Positions 44,519 through 52,993 of a stretch of DNA of 64,000 nucleotides are shown here, piece after piece. The first letter of the stretch is position 1. The number at the start of each line of letters is the position of its first letter. Where the stretch lies: assembly GCF_038896935.1 (NCBI RefSeq), contig NZ_JBANDC010000012.1, forward strand, positions 89,795-153,794, written 5' to 3'. The notes beneath the pieces are model-generated. The model did no database searches, was not told the origin of the DNA, and saw nothing but the letters and a program-made list of their open reading frames with translations. The position numbers and the translations under genes are program-made. Source of the DNA: Collimonas rhizosphaerae. GTDB taxonomy: Bacteria; Pseudomonadota; Gammaproteobacteria; Burkholderiales; Burkholderiaceae_D.

Positions 44519-44791
44519 CTAGCGGTGCCGGACGTTTTCCAGCATTGCGGCCCGCAAAATATCGTTCATGCGGCTTTGGTAGCCCTTTCCTTCTTCTTTG
44601 AGCCACTCCAGTACGTCGGCATCGATGCGTACCGTCAACTGCTGTTTGACAGGACGATAGAATTTGCCGCGGGCTGCGCCGCGCCAGTCCTGTTTAACGG
44701 TAGCGGGGAGATCGGAGAAATCGATTTCGTTCTCCGATTTGGCGGCTAATGCCGCGAGTTCCTGGCGGATAGATTCAGGTACCTTGTTCAT
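44519..44791 (-). CDS. brnA: BrnA-type antitoxin
   Basis: A 90-residue antitoxin. The C-terminal half is a ribbon-helix-helix DNA-binding domain (QQLTVRIDADVLEWLKEEGKGYQSRMNDILRAAM), the BrnA signature. The N-terminal half (DFSDLPATVKQDWRGAARGKFYRP) would wrap the toxin. The start ATG at 44791 lies within the toxin gene's end (17-bp overlap), so the pair is translationally coupled with toxin first, as in known brnTA operons. It probably represses its own operon through the repeats at 45060. Confidence 0.9.
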   Translation of the reverse strand: MNKVPESIRQELAALAAKSENEIDFSDLPATVKQDWRGAARGKFYRPVKQQLTVRIDADVLEWLKEEGKGYQSRMNDILRAAMLENVRHR

Positions 44792-45071
44792 AGATTTTCC
44801 TTTCAAGTTTTGTCGCCCGCCGCGCCGAGATGATGCGGACATGTTCCGAGCCGCTTTCCGTGCCATGCCAGGTATGGGCAACCAACAACAAGGAAATGCC
44901 GCCGGCCATGCCCATGGTCTGCCATCGCTGTTCGTTGTTTTCGACACGATCTTGCCTGGTGATGTGCAAAGGGTCATCAAAAACGAATGTGGCGGCCTCA
45001 AAACTGACGCCATGCTTGTGCCGGTTATTCCGGTTTTTAACCTCGTCCCATGAGAATAATTGTAACTCCAA
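44775..45071 (-). CDS. brnT: BrnT-type ribonuclease toxin
   Basis: A 98-residue RelE-fold toxin. The family signature FSWDEVKNRNNRHKHGVSFEAATFVFDDPL is at the N-terminus, and RIISARRATKLERKIYE at the C-terminus holds the catalytic-type Arg residues. BrnT cleaves RNA and inhibits translation (known from Brucella). The only usable start is a TTG at 45071, in keeping with low expression. It is inserted, with brnA, between degP and the two-component operon that appear to share a regulatory box. Confidence 0.9.
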   Translation of the reverse strand: MELQLFSWDEVKNRNNRHKHGVSFEAATFVFDDPLHITRQDRVENNEQRWQTMGMAGGISLLLVAHTWHGTESGSEHVRIISARRATKLERKIYEQGT

Positions 45072-45101
45072 ATTTGTAGTTACATAATTGTAGTTAATAT
45101 T
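45060..45101. promoter_or_regulatory. three tandem 14-bp repeats at the brnT start, candidate BrnA operator
   Basis: TTGTAACT (45060), TTGTAGTTA (45074) and TTGTAGTTA (45088) occur at an exact 14-bp period. They cover the brnT start codon and the bases just upstream. Ribbon-helix-helix antitoxins bind such short tandem sites cooperatively. Confidence 0.5.
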
Positions 45102-45153
45102 ATTTGAAAAATAACATCAATGGGAGCAATTGAGTGTTAGCTTAAGCTGTGTG

Positions 45154-46467
45154 TCAAGCGCCGAAGCGCACGCTTGCGCGCAATCCATGTCCGGTATTTT
45201 TCAGGCTGACGCTGGCCTGGTGGGCATCGGCGATCTGCCTGACGATCGCCAGGCCGAGGCCGCTGCCGCGGGTTTGCGACTGGCTCTCGGCGGCGCGGTA
45301 GAAGCGGTCGAACACGCGTTCCAGGTCGGCCTCGGGAATGCCGGGGCCGCCGTCTTGCACGGCCACGGTGACGCCGGCGGCGTCGGCGGCCAGCGAGACG
45401 TCGATGCTGCTGCCGGCCGGGCTGTACTGCAAGGCGTTGTCGATCAGGTTGTTGAACAGGATGCGCAAGGCGTCGGCGTTGCCGGCCACGCTGGCCGGTG
45501 TCTCGGAGCTGATGCCGAGATCGACCTGGCGCGCATGCGCGGCCAGCGCGAAGTCGCCGACCACGCTGTGCAGCAGCGCGCGCAAGTCGAGTTCGGCGTG
45601 GGCTTGCTCGAACGCGCCCGGTTCCTGGCGCGCCAGCGTCAGCAGCTGTTGCAGCAGGTGGGTGGCGCGTTCCAGTCCTTGTTTCAGGTCGCCGAAAGCG
45701 GCTTGCCGTTCGCCCTCGCCGGCGGCGCGTTCGGCCAGCTGGACTTGCAGGCGCAGGGCAGTCAGCGGCGTGCGCAGTTCATGCGCCGCGTCAGCGACAA
45801 AGGCGCGCTGCGCCTTGATCGATTGCCCCAGGCGTGCCAGCAGATCGTTGAGGGCTTGGGTCAGCGGCTGGATTTCGCCGGGCAGGGTGGCGTCCGGGAT
45901 CGGCGATAGGGCATGCATGTCGCGCGCCTGGACTTCCATCGCCGCGCGCCGGATCGGCGCCAGCCCGCGGCTGACGGCGACCCAGATCAGCACGCCCAGC
46001 AGCGGGAACAGCAGCAGCAGCGGAGTGACGGTCTTGACCGCCATTTGCGCGGCGATCTGGTTGCGCGCGCTTTGCGGCTGCGCGATCTGCACCACGGTGT
46101 TGCCGATCTGCGCGCTGTAGACGCGCCACAGGCCGTTGCTCTGGCGGACATAGGTGAATCCCAGCTCGGCCTGCAGCGGCAGGCTAGCCTGTCCGTGCGA
46201 GTGGTAGATGACGACGCCGGTGTTGTCCCAGATCTGGATCATGATCTGGTCGTCCAGCTCGGGGCCGCCGTCGCCGTTCTCTATCATCGGCGAGAACGCC
46301 TGGCGCGGCAGGGAGGCGACGATCTTGCGCATCTGGTAATCGAACAATTCGTTGGCTTCGCCGCGCGCCTGGAAATACAGGGCGATGCCAGCCACCAGGA
46401 TGGCGCCGCTCAGGCCGAGCGCCAGCCACAGCAGCAAGCTTCTGCGGATCGACGGCGCTGACTTCAT
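45154..46467 (-). CDS. sensor histidine kinase (QseC-like)
   Basis: Inner-membrane kinase of 437 aa with membrane helices near 12-32 and 147-165 and a periplasmic loop of about 115 residues between them. A HAMP-like linker follows, then the H-box with H229 (HELRTPLTAL), the N-box FNNLIDNALQYS, and the G boxes DGGPGI and GSGLGL. The extracytoplasmic domain and order match QseC/PmrB-type sensors. The gene starts 4 bp inside the end of its regulator. Signal unknown; the shared box with degP points to envelope stress. Confidence 0.92.
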   Translation of the reverse strand: MKSAPSIRRSLLLWLALGLSGAILVAGIALYFQARGEANELFDYQMRKIVASLPRQAFSPMIENGDGGPELDDQIMIQIWDNTGVVIYHSHGQASLPLQAELGFTYVRQSNGLWRVYSAQIGNTVVQIAQPQSARNQIAAQMAVKTVTPLLLLFPLLGVLIWVAVSRGLAPIRRAAMEVQARDMHALSPIPDATLPGEIQPLTQALNDLLARLGQSIKAQRAFVADAAHELRTPLTALRLQVQLAERAAGEGERQAAFGDLKQGLERATHLLQQLLTLARQEPGAFEQAHAELDLRALLHSVVGDFALAAHARQVDLGISSETPASVAGNADALRILFNNLIDNALQYSPAGSSIDVSLAADAAGVTVAVQDGGPGIPEADLERVFDRFYRAAESQSQTRGSGLGLAIVRQIADAHQASVSLKNTGHGLRASVRFGA

Positions 46468-47120
46468 TTGGCCACCATGTAGCCGATGCCGCGCACATTC
46501 TTGATGAAATTGCTGCCGAGCTTTTTGCGCAAGGCGTGGATGTATACCTCGACCGCATTGCTTTCGATGCTGTCGTCCCAGCCGTACATCTTTTCTTCCA
46601 GCTGGGCGCGCGACAGCACTACGCCGGGTCGGTCGAGGAAGGCGCGCAGCAGCGCGAATTCGCGCGCCGACAGGTTCACCTGGCGGCCTTCCAGCAATAC
46701 CTCATGGGTGGCCGGGTTGAGCGTCAGCTGGCCCAGTTCGACCAGCGGTTCGGCGCGTCCCGACTGGCGGCGCAGCAGGGCGCGGATGCGGGCCGCCAGT
46801 TCTTCCAGGTCGAACGGCTTGACCAGGTAGTCGTCGGCGCCGCCGTCGAGGCCGGCCACGCGGTCTGCCACCGCATCGCGCGCGGTCAGGATCAGCACCG
46901 GGATCCGGTTGCCGCCGGCGCGCAGCGACTTCAGCACTTCCAGGCCATTCTTTTTCGGCAGGCCGAGATCGAGCAGCAGCAACTGGTAATCTTCCTGCGC
47001 CAGCGCGCTGAGCGCAGCGGCGCCGTCCTGCACCCAGTCGACGGCGAAACCGTCCTGGCGCAATCCCTTGCGCACGGCTTCGCCCACCATCAGATCGTCT
47101 TCCACCAACAGCAAACGCAT
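46464..47120 (-). CDS. OmpR-family response regulator (QseB/PmrA-like)
   Basis: A 218-residue regulator: receiver domain with D8/D9 acidic pair, phospho-acceptor D51 (LLLDLGLPKKNG) and K101 (LVKPF), then a winged-helix domain ending VRGIGYMVAK. First gene of the regulator-kinase operon. Its upstream region carries TTTAAG-N5-TTTAAT, so it is probably autoregulated. The same box before degP makes that gene a likely target. Confidence 0.92.
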   Translation of the reverse strand: MRLLLVEDDLMVGEAVRKGLRQDGFAVDWVQDGAAALSALAQEDYQLLLLDLGLPKKNGLEVLKSLRAGGNRIPVLILTARDAVADRVAGLDGGADDYLVKPFDLEELAARIRALLRRQSGRAEPLVELGQLTLNPATHEVLLEGRQVNLSAREFALLRAFLDRPGVVLSRAQLEEKMYGWDDSIESNAVEVYIHALRKKLGSNFIKNVRGIGYMVAK

Positions 47121-47171
47121 CGGGCCAGCTCCTCGGAAACATCGGAAATCATGACAGTTTAGCCGGATTGA

Positions 47172-47188
47172 ATTAAACGATTCTTAAA
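47172..47188 (-). promoter_or_regulatory. response-regulator-type box upstream of its own operon
   Basis: On the minus strand TTTAAG-N5-TTTAAT, 52 bp upstream of the regulator ATG. The two hexamers are identical to those upstream of degP (44465-44481), while the 5-bp spacer differs, as expected for a protein-binding site. Confidence 0.65.
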
Positions 47189-47225
47189 GCTCCGCGCGAC
47201 AACTCTGTGCACTGCTGAAAAACCT

Positions 47226-47295
47226 ATATATATCAGTCACATAGCTAAAACGCTTGAGGGTTATCAACAGGACTGTCCACAATTTCTGTGGGTAA
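47226..47295. repeat. 70-bp dispersed element with DnaA-box-like ends, copy 2
   Basis: Ungapped match to 42522-42591. It lies in the 346-bp spacer between the divergent regulator and lipase genes. The remainder of that spacer shows no gene; a CGATAG...CTATCG hairpin is near 47390. Confidence 0.7.
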
Positions 47296-47466
47296 CCCGG
47301 GATTAGAGGTAACCATCGGAAAGGACCGGCAGTCATCTTAATGTCACCTGAATATTATTGCCGTGTGTCAACATTGCCGCAGCCATATCGATAGTGGCAT
47401 TTTGCTATCGGTGGCAAGCGCAGTTCCCGTGATCCAGAGACAAACGAGACAACAAGGAAACCAATA

Positions 47467-48795
47467 ATGAAAACCCTGTTTTTACTGTGTGCTTTGTGTT
47501 CGAATCTAGCCGTGGCAGAAGTTTCCCCTGATGCAAAACCCGATCCCGCTTATACCCATCATCTATCGTCGTCCGGTCCGCTCTCCAGGCAGCAGCTGCT
47601 GAAGCAGCAGGCGCAAAAGCCGGCCGCGCGCAGCCTGGCTGCAACCGCGGCCGCCAGCACCAGCACCTATACCTATTTGCGCTGCTGGTACCGCACCGGC
47701 AGCAATCCGACCAAGCCGACCACTACCTATGTCTGGGGACTGGATCCGTCCAGCGGCGATTATTACCGCATCAACGGCTACTGGTGGGCCGGCGGCCTGC
47801 TGAACTGGGAAAACATGTTTTACAGCGATGTCGCGCAGAGCACGCTGCAATCGGTGTGCCAAAGCACGCTGAACGCCAAGGGCATCAGCCAGCCGATGGC
47901 GATGGTGGCCGCCGCCGATAATGCGCTGTCGTTCAACTACACCGTGTGGACTACCGACAGCGTGGTCCAGGGCGGCATCAACAAGATAGTCGCTTTCGGC
48001 GACAGCTTGTCCGATACCCAGAATGCCTACAACGCCTCGGATTGGAAGCTGCCCAATTCCGGCAGCTGGTTCCTAGGCCGTTTCAGCAACGGCAAGAACT
48101 GGGTCGAATACCTGGCCGACAACCTGCAGCTTCCCTTGTATAACTGGGCCGTCGGCGGCGCCGGCGTGAGCACCCAGGATCTCGTGATCCCGGGGGTGAT
48201 CCAGCAAGTGCAGTCGTACACCGAGTACATGCAGAAGGCGCAGAATTACCAGCCGCAAAATACTTTGTTCACCATGCTCATCGGCGGCAACGACCTGGTC
48301 AACTACAACAGCACGGTCGACCAGGTGATCAGCGGCGAAACCCAGGCCTTGCAAAGCCTGATCCAGGCTGGCGCCAGGAATATCCTGCTGCTCAAGCTGC
48401 CTGACGTTTCCAAGGCGCCGGTATTCGGGATCAAGACCACCGGCGCGACGGTAGCCGCTCAGGTGATCGATCTCAATACGCGGCTGGCGGCGCTGGTCGG
48501 TTCCTTGCAGGCGCAATACGGGAGCAGCTTGCATATCCAGCTGTTCGACAGCTATGCGCTATTCAACGACCTGCTGAGCAATCCAGGCAAATACCAGGTC
48601 AGCAACACCACCCAGTCCTGCCTCAACATCAATACCGATTCCAGCACCAACTACCTGAGTACGCAGACGGCGCGTTCCCAGTGCAGCAATCCGGACAGCT
48701 TCGTGTTCTGGGATACGCTGCACCCGACCACGCATACGCACAAGCTGCTGGCCGATGCGGTGACGGCTTTTTACCGGGCCAGCCTGCAGCCTTGA
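47467..48795 (+). CDS. secreted SGNH/GDSL lipase or acyltransferase
   Basis: Exported esterase of 442 aa with a signal peptide (1-17, ending NLAVA). A cysteine-containing N-terminal region (about 60-165, CWYRTG...C) precedes the SGNH domain. Block I is AFGDSLSD with S180, block III IGGNDLV, and block V DTLHPTTHTH with D416 and H419. The layout resembles the thermolabile haemolysin/phospholipase A-glycerophospholipid:cholesterol acyltransferase group of Vibrio and Aeromonas. Likely acts on lipids outside the cell. A perfect hairpin follows the gene. Confidence 0.85.
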   Translation: MKTLFLLCALCSNLAVAEVSPDAKPDPAYTHHLSSSGPLSRQQLLKQQAQKPAARSLAATAAASTSTYTYLRCWYRTGSNPTKPTTTYVWGLDPSSGDYYRINGYWWAGGLLNWENMFYSDVAQSTLQSVCQSTLNAKGISQPMAMVAAADNALSFNYTVWTTDSVVQGGINKIVAFGDSLSDTQNAYNASDWKLPNSGSWFLGRFSNGKNWVEYLADNLQLPLYNWAVGGAGVSTQDLVIPGVIQQVQSYTEYMQKAQNYQPQNTLFTMLIGGNDLVNYNSTVDQVISGETQALQSLIQAGARNILLLKLPDVSKAPVFGIKTTGATVAAQVIDLNTRLAALVGSLQAQYGSSLHIQLFDSYALFNDLLSNPGKYQVSNTTQSCLNINTDSSTNYLSTQTARSQCSNPDSFVFWDTLHPTTHTHKLLADAVTAFYRASLQP

Positions 48796-48805
48796 TACGC
48801 TGCTC

Positions 48806-48831
48806 CTGCCCGGCAATCCAGCGCCGGGCAG
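48806..48831. terminator. hairpin between convergent lipase and FlxA-like genes
   Basis: CTGCCCGGC and GCCGGGCAG, perfect 9-bp GC-rich arms with an 8-base loop, placed between two stop codons that face each other. No long T-run on either side. Confidence 0.6.
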
Positions 48832-48839
48832 GGCTGGTT

Positions 48840-49193
48840 TCAGATATACAGGTCGACCCCTGCGCCGGCTGAGGCGCCCGGGTCTTTCTGGCGTTGCGCC
48901 TGCTTGTCTCGCAATGCTGCTTGAGCGCTTTGCAATCCATCCTGCGCCACAGGCGCTGACCCCAGCTGGCTCAGCCGGCTGATTTCATCCTCGATCGATG
49001 CAATCTGCTGCTGCAGCATTTTTACCCGCATGTCGGCCAGCGCCTGTTCCTCTTTCGACGACGGCATTTCCTTGAGTGCGGAAACCAGTTGTTTTTGCAG
49101 GCCGGCAAGCTGTTTTTGCAAGGCGGCGATCTGCGACGCGGCGCTGGCGGCGGATTGGGCCGAACCCTGGGCCGAGGCGATTCTTGAAATCAT
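48840..49193 (-). CDS. FlxA-like protein
   Basis: A 117-residue, largely helical protein. The first half is a coiled coil (AASQIAALQKQLAGLQKQLVSALKEM) and a second coiled coil covers LADMRVKMLQQQIASIEDEISRL. This is the pattern of the FlxA family, first noted in E. coli as a flagellar-regulon gene of unknown function. No signal peptide. No flagellar gene is in the window. Confidence 0.7.
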   Translation of the reverse strand: MISRIASAQGSAQSAASAASQIAALQKQLAGLQKQLVSALKEMPSSKEEQALADMRVKMLQQQIASIEDEISRLSQLGSAPVAQDGLQSAQAALRDKQAQRQKDPGASAGAGVDLYI

Positions 49194-49312
49194 TTGCTTT
49201 CTTTCAGGATAGCTGTCATTCAGATAACGACAGGATTTCCAAAAACTTTAATACTGTGTGATGAGGAGCGAGGCACCGTAAAATGCCAGCCTGGACCTTG
49301 ATCGAGAAGCAC

Positions 49313-49531
49313 ATGAACACACACAACCATTTGCACGGCGTCACGCTGGAGGCCATGCTGACCGAACTGGTCGCGCATTACGGCTGGGATGGACTGGGGC
49401 AGCGCATCGACATCCGCTGTTTCAAGAGCGATCCCAGCATCAAATCCAGCCTGACGTTTTTGCGCAAGACCGAGTGGGCGCGCGAAAAGGTGGAAGCCCT
49501 GTATGTCGGCATGCGGCGCGCGATGAAATGA
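49313..49531 (+). CDS. VF530-family DNA-binding protein (DUF2132)
   Basis: A 72-residue protein matching the VF530 fold: LHGVTLEAMLTELVAHYGWDGLGQRIDIRCF, then SDPSIKSSLTFLRKTEWAREKVEALY. The family is small, basic and thought to bind DNA. The ATG at 49313 is chosen because homologues start a few residues before LHGVTL; an upstream ATG at 49283 adds ten unlikely residues. Confidence 0.85.
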   Translation: MNTHNHLHGVTLEAMLTELVAHYGWDGLGQRIDIRCFKSDPSIKSSLTFLRKTEWAREKVEALYVGMRRAMK

Positions 49532-49678
49532 GCTTTTGAAAAATGAGGTAAAGTTTTGCGACGGCGCCTGTTCTTGCGCTGTCCCCCAGAATATGAAAAA
49601 TTCCTCAGCGCGCCATTCCGCAGTCGAGTCACTGGCGCTTGTTGACCTGATGCTTTGCTTACCGCAGGAAGAACCGGC

Positions 49679-50071
49679 ATGCGCAACGTGATTTATAAAA
49701 CGGTGGTCTTGAAAGCGACTCCCGACGCTTTGTTCGACATGTACGTCGATCCGGTGCTGCACCAGGCGATCACCGGCTTGCCGGTCACCATAAGCGCCGA
49801 GGCCGGCGCCGAATTCGAGGCTTTCGACGGCGCCCTGACCGGCGTGATGCTGCAGGTGGTCAAGCCCAGGCTGATCGTGCAGACCTGGCGCTCGCCGGCA
49901 TTTGCGGCGGACGATCCGGATTCGATCCTGATCCTGTCGTTCCACCCGCAAGGCGAGCATGGCCGTATAGAGCTGGTGCACCTGGATGTGCCGGACCAGG
50001 ATTACGAAGAGGTCAAGCTCGGCTGGCGCGAAAAATATTTCGAGCCTTGGCGTGAGTTCCTCGCGAGTTGA
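49679..50071 (+). CDS. SRPBCC (AHSA1-like) domain protein
   Basis: A 130-residue START/Bet v1-like protein of the AHSA1 type: MRNVIYKTVVLKATPDALFDMYVDPVLHQAITG at the start, a conserved W in IVQTWRS, and the C-terminal helix with GWREKYFEPWREFL. Unlike the SRPBCC protein at 41.2 kb it has no membrane anchor. Function unknown. A GGAAGAA site precedes the ATG. Confidence 0.8.
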   Translation: MRNVIYKTVVLKATPDALFDMYVDPVLHQAITGLPVTISAEAGAEFEAFDGALTGVMLQVVKPRLIVQTWRSPAFAADDPDSILILSFHPQGEHGRIELVHLDVPDQDYEEVKLGWREKYFEPWREFLAS

Positions 50072-50399
50072 AGCGCCGGCCGGGCTGCGCCGGGATATGT
50101 TGTGCAATAGCGACTATGTTGCGAGCTTGCCAAGCTGTTTCTTGCGTGTTGCGACCACGCGCTGGATGTTTCCAGACTACCGCTCCAGGCCTTCGAATTT
50201 TTTGTCCGCCGCCTGGCATCCATGCAAGCAGGCCGATCTTTTGCGGCGACAGTTGCTCCAAGCGCAGGCTGCCGCCAACCGGCCTGGCATCGCAGATGAC
50301 GATTGATTAACAAGCCTGGACAGCGGTATTGTCATAGTTGACATGACTGGCGATATCCCTGATTTGTAAACCTGTTAAAAGTGACAGGTGTGGCAGTTT
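50072..50399. other. intergenic, possible decayed coding sequence
   Basis: About 330 bases without a credible gene. One plus-strand frame (about 50115-50300) reads protein-like (ELAKLFLACCDHALDVSRL...) but has an upstream in-frame stop and no start codon, so at most it is a remnant. No operator or structured RNA was seen until the element at 50400. Confidence 0.4.
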
Positions 50400-50491
50400 C
50401 CAATTCTCACTAGAATTAAACCGTCTATCGGAGCCTATCCTCTCCTATGTTGATATTTAGCCCGCTGCCGCAAGGCAGTGGGCTTTTTTTT
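50400..50491 (+). ncRNA. candidate small RNA A with CU-rich stretch and intrinsic terminator
   Basis: A short non-coding stretch with CCTATCCTCTCCTATG (50434-50449), then a hairpin AGCCCGCTGCC / GGCAGTGGGCT with a GCAA loop, and eight T residues. No gene ends just upstream that would need this terminator. It shares AGCCCGC-N2-CCGCAAGG-N4-GGGCT8 with candidate B at 55.8 kb. The 5' end is approximate; a TAGAAT -10-like box is at 50411. Confidence 0.45.
50459..50491 (+). terminator. Rho-independent terminator of candidate RNA A
   Basis: Eleven-bp stem with one G-T pair, tetraloop GCAA, T-run 50484-50491. Confidence 0.85.
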
Positions 50492-50660
50492 CGGATCTCC
50501 TCCAGGGGCTTCTGCGCCGCGCTCCGGCATCGCTTGACCGCCATCTCGCCATGGGCATGCGGCTTTTCATGGCCGCCCCGGAGATTGCTTCCTCCTTGTA
50601 CTTCCGCTTAAGATCTGCCATTGCTCGACGCCAGGTCCGCATCGCTACAGGGAAAACAGA

Positions 50661-51923
50661 ATGCAAAAACTCAAACCAGTCTTGACAGCGCTTTTATTCT
50701 TTGGCTGCGCCATGCTGCTTGCGGGCTGTGCTTCCTTGTCTACATCGATTTCGCAGTTCAAGGACGGCAACTATGTCGCCAGCGTGCAATCGACCCTGGT
50801 CTATCTCGACGACAAATACAAGAAAGCGGACTACGACGACAGCGATGAAAGAAACGGCATCCGCGAACGCCTGCGGATTATCGAAAGCAGTTATGCAACC
50901 ACAGTCCAGACTGCCAGCGGCCAGGAGTACGACAGGAAGATAGCCGCCTATTCGGATTTGCTGGCAATCCGGACCATGCTGGCCAGCAGGCCGTACTATT
51001 CCAAATATACGGATTTGCCGGATCGCTACCTCGAGGTCGGCCTGCGGGAAAATCTGGCCGGGCAGTACTACCTGAAAGGCAGGGCTGCCGCTGCCGTCAA
51101 GGACGACCGGATGGCGGCTGTCAGCTATGCCGCAGCCGCCGACGCCTACCAGAAATACGGCGACTATAAAGACGCAAGGAAACTGGCGGACAAGTACAAA
51201 TATGCGGCAGACAGCAAGGATGCTGCAACGTATTACCAGCAGGGGGCGGAGCTGGCTGCGAATAATCCGCAGCGCCGCAAGGCGCTGTACCGCGACGCCA
51301 GCCTGGCCTTTTTCAATGCCTACGATGTTTACCGCCAGCACGGCGCCTACAAGGATGCGCAGCCGCTGTCCGACAAATATCGCAACATGGGCACCGTGGT
51401 CCTGCAAATCAGCAGCAATGAACCGAATGGCGACATCACCAGGAGCGTGCTGGCGCTGTTCGACCTGGGGTTCACCCGCTTTCAGTACCAGGGCGGCGGC
51501 ACTGCCGACCTCGGCATGTATCTCAATACCTCGTATATCTATCAGCCGCCCAAGTACAGCCAATACGTAGAGGCGATGAGCGAGAATGTGGAATATAAAA
51601 AGCCTGACGGCAGCATCGCCGTGCGTACCTACCGTTTCAACCGCAAGGTGGTCGAGGAAGCCAACGCCATGCAGGTCGTCCTCGATCTTTCCGTGACCAG
51701 GGTGCCGAGCCTGGACCTGCGTTATAACGAAGTCGCCGAAAGCCGCCGCGCCACCATCAGCTATTACGGCGACGTGCCCGGTACTGGCCGTTACGGCTAC
51801 CGCACCGAAGGCTACCTGATGGACCGCGACCAGTTATGGCGCGCAGCCCAGGCGCAGCTGATCAACCGGCTCAACAGCGATAACCGGATCAGGATGATCC
51901 AGGACGATATACGCAATTTCTAG
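50661..51923 (+). CDS. predicted lipoprotein with helical repeats
   Basis: A 420-residue exported protein. The signal peptide ends in the lipobox LLAGC with C23 as the lipidated residue; the +2 residue is Ala, so an outer-membrane location is likely. Residues 30-230 contain TPR-like helical segments rich in Tyr, Ala and Asp (AADAYQKYGDYKDARKLADKY and related units). The C-terminal part is different, probably beta-rich. No named family recognised. An orphan gene with an AGGGAAAACAG upstream region. Confidence 0.7.
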   Translation: MQKLKPVLTALLFFGCAMLLAGCASLSTSISQFKDGNYVASVQSTLVYLDDKYKKADYDDSDERNGIRERLRIIESSYATTVQTASGQEYDRKIAAYSDLLAIRTMLASRPYYSKYTDLPDRYLEVGLRENLAGQYYLKGRAAAAVKDDRMAAVSYAAAADAYQKYGDYKDARKLADKYKYAADSKDAATYYQQGAELAANNPQRRKALYRDASLAFFNAYDVYRQHGAYKDAQPLSDKYRNMGTVVLQISSNEPNGDITRSVLALFDLGFTRFQYQGGGTADLGMYLNTSYIYQPPKYSQYVEAMSENVEYKKPDGSIAVRTYRFNRKVVEEANAMQVVLDLSVTRVPSLDLRYNEVAESRRATISYYGDVPGTGRYGYRTEGYLMDRDQLWRAAQAQLINRLNSDNRIRMIQDDIRNF

Positions 51924-52021
51924 AGAATGCCGTTGCCGGAAAATTTCCGTCCCATCCTGCTAAACTGTGAAGCCTCGCAGCGGGATTTTTCCCGATTTTT
52001 ATTTCAGCTTCTTACCTGCCT

Positions 52022-52969
52022 ATGACTTCGATCCGCGGTCCATCCTTCCAGCTAGTCGACCAGATCGATGCCGAGCAATTGCAGCGCCAAGGCGGTTTCG
52101 GCGCGCGCACCCGGCCCTTGCTGGTCAAGGGCGCATTACGCAACTGGCCGGCGCAGCAGAACTGGTCGTTCGAACAGATGGCGGCGCTGCGCTACAAGGA
52201 CGGTTCCGAACCTAAAGTGAAATTCCAGAACGGCCTGGTGGAGCAGGGCCAGACCCAGCCGCGGCCGGTGATGCCGGTCGGCCCCTATCTGCAAGGACTG
52301 GCGACGCTGGCTAAGCGTGCCCTGCCGGACGATGTCGGCCTGCTGCCGGACCGGCGCCGCCATCAGCTGGCGCCGGGCGAACAGTTTTTCCTCGACTGGG
52401 CGCACATGCAAACGTTCCAGCCCGACCGCATGTACCTGGCGCAGTGGAATATCCTCGACGAATTCCCGGCGCTGCGCCATGACTTCTCGATCAAGGACCT
52501 GTGGCCGGGTAGGCGCTGGACCTGGGAATATGTCTTCATGGGGCCGGCCAATACGGTCACCGGCCTGCATTACGACTTTCCGCACAACTGGTTTTGCCAG
52601 GTGCGCGGCAGCAAGGAATTCATCTTGTTCCCGCCTGAGCAAACGCCGCACATGTGCATTTCCGAGAAATACGACTGGGGCGCGATCCTGAGCGATATCA
52701 ATATCTCGCAGCTGGACCGGCAGCCGGACAAACTCAAGGAATTCGAAAAAACGCAGGGCCTGTATGCACGGGTCGAGGCGGGTGATGCATTGTTCATCCC
52801 CAAGCGCACCTGGCATGCGGTGGTGTCGCTGGAGCCGTCGATCAGCCTGGGCGTGTTCGGCCTGACTGCACCCGAAGTATTGTTTGGCGGCGTGCCGAAC
52901 GAGATCAAAAACATTTTCCACAAGATGCACCTGTACCGCTGGGGCAATTGCACCTGCCACAAATTCTAG
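52022..52969 (+). CDS. cupin-like (JmjC-type) oxygenase domain protein
   Basis: A 315-residue protein of the cupin_8/JmjC class (Fe(II)/2-oxoglutarate-dependent hydroxylases). The Fe ligands HxD are in GLHYDFPHNWFCQV, and the distal His in KRTWHAVVSLEPS. The typical phrase SKEFILFPPEQTPHM follows. Members hydroxylate proteins (ribosomal or tRNA-modifying) or small molecules; no target indicated. It ends 24 bp before the AraC gene. The C-terminus HKMHLYRWGNCTCHKF has two closely spaced cysteines. Confidence 0.82.
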   Translation: MTSIRGPSFQLVDQIDAEQLQRQGGFGARTRPLLVKGALRNWPAQQNWSFEQMAALRYKDGSEPKVKFQNGLVEQGQTQPRPVMPVGPYLQGLATLAKRALPDDVGLLPDRRRHQLAPGEQFFLDWAHMQTFQPDRMYLAQWNILDEFPALRHDFSIKDLWPGRRWTWEYVFMGPANTVTGLHYDFPHNWFCQVRGSKEFILFPPEQTPHMCISEKYDWGAILSDINISQLDRQPDKLKEFEKTQGLYARVEAGDALFIPKRTWHAVVSLEPSISLGVFGLTAPEVLFGGVPNEIKNIFHKMHLYRWGNCTCHKF

Positions 52970-52993
52970 CCTGCCCAATTCGACCAGGCCTCA

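Noticed and set aside
50068..50310. Short plus-strand frame after the SRPBCC gene, and a parallel frame that reads more protein-like
   Set aside because: The first is Cys/Pro/Arg-rich as in shadow frames; the second has an in-frame stop and no start. At most a remnant.
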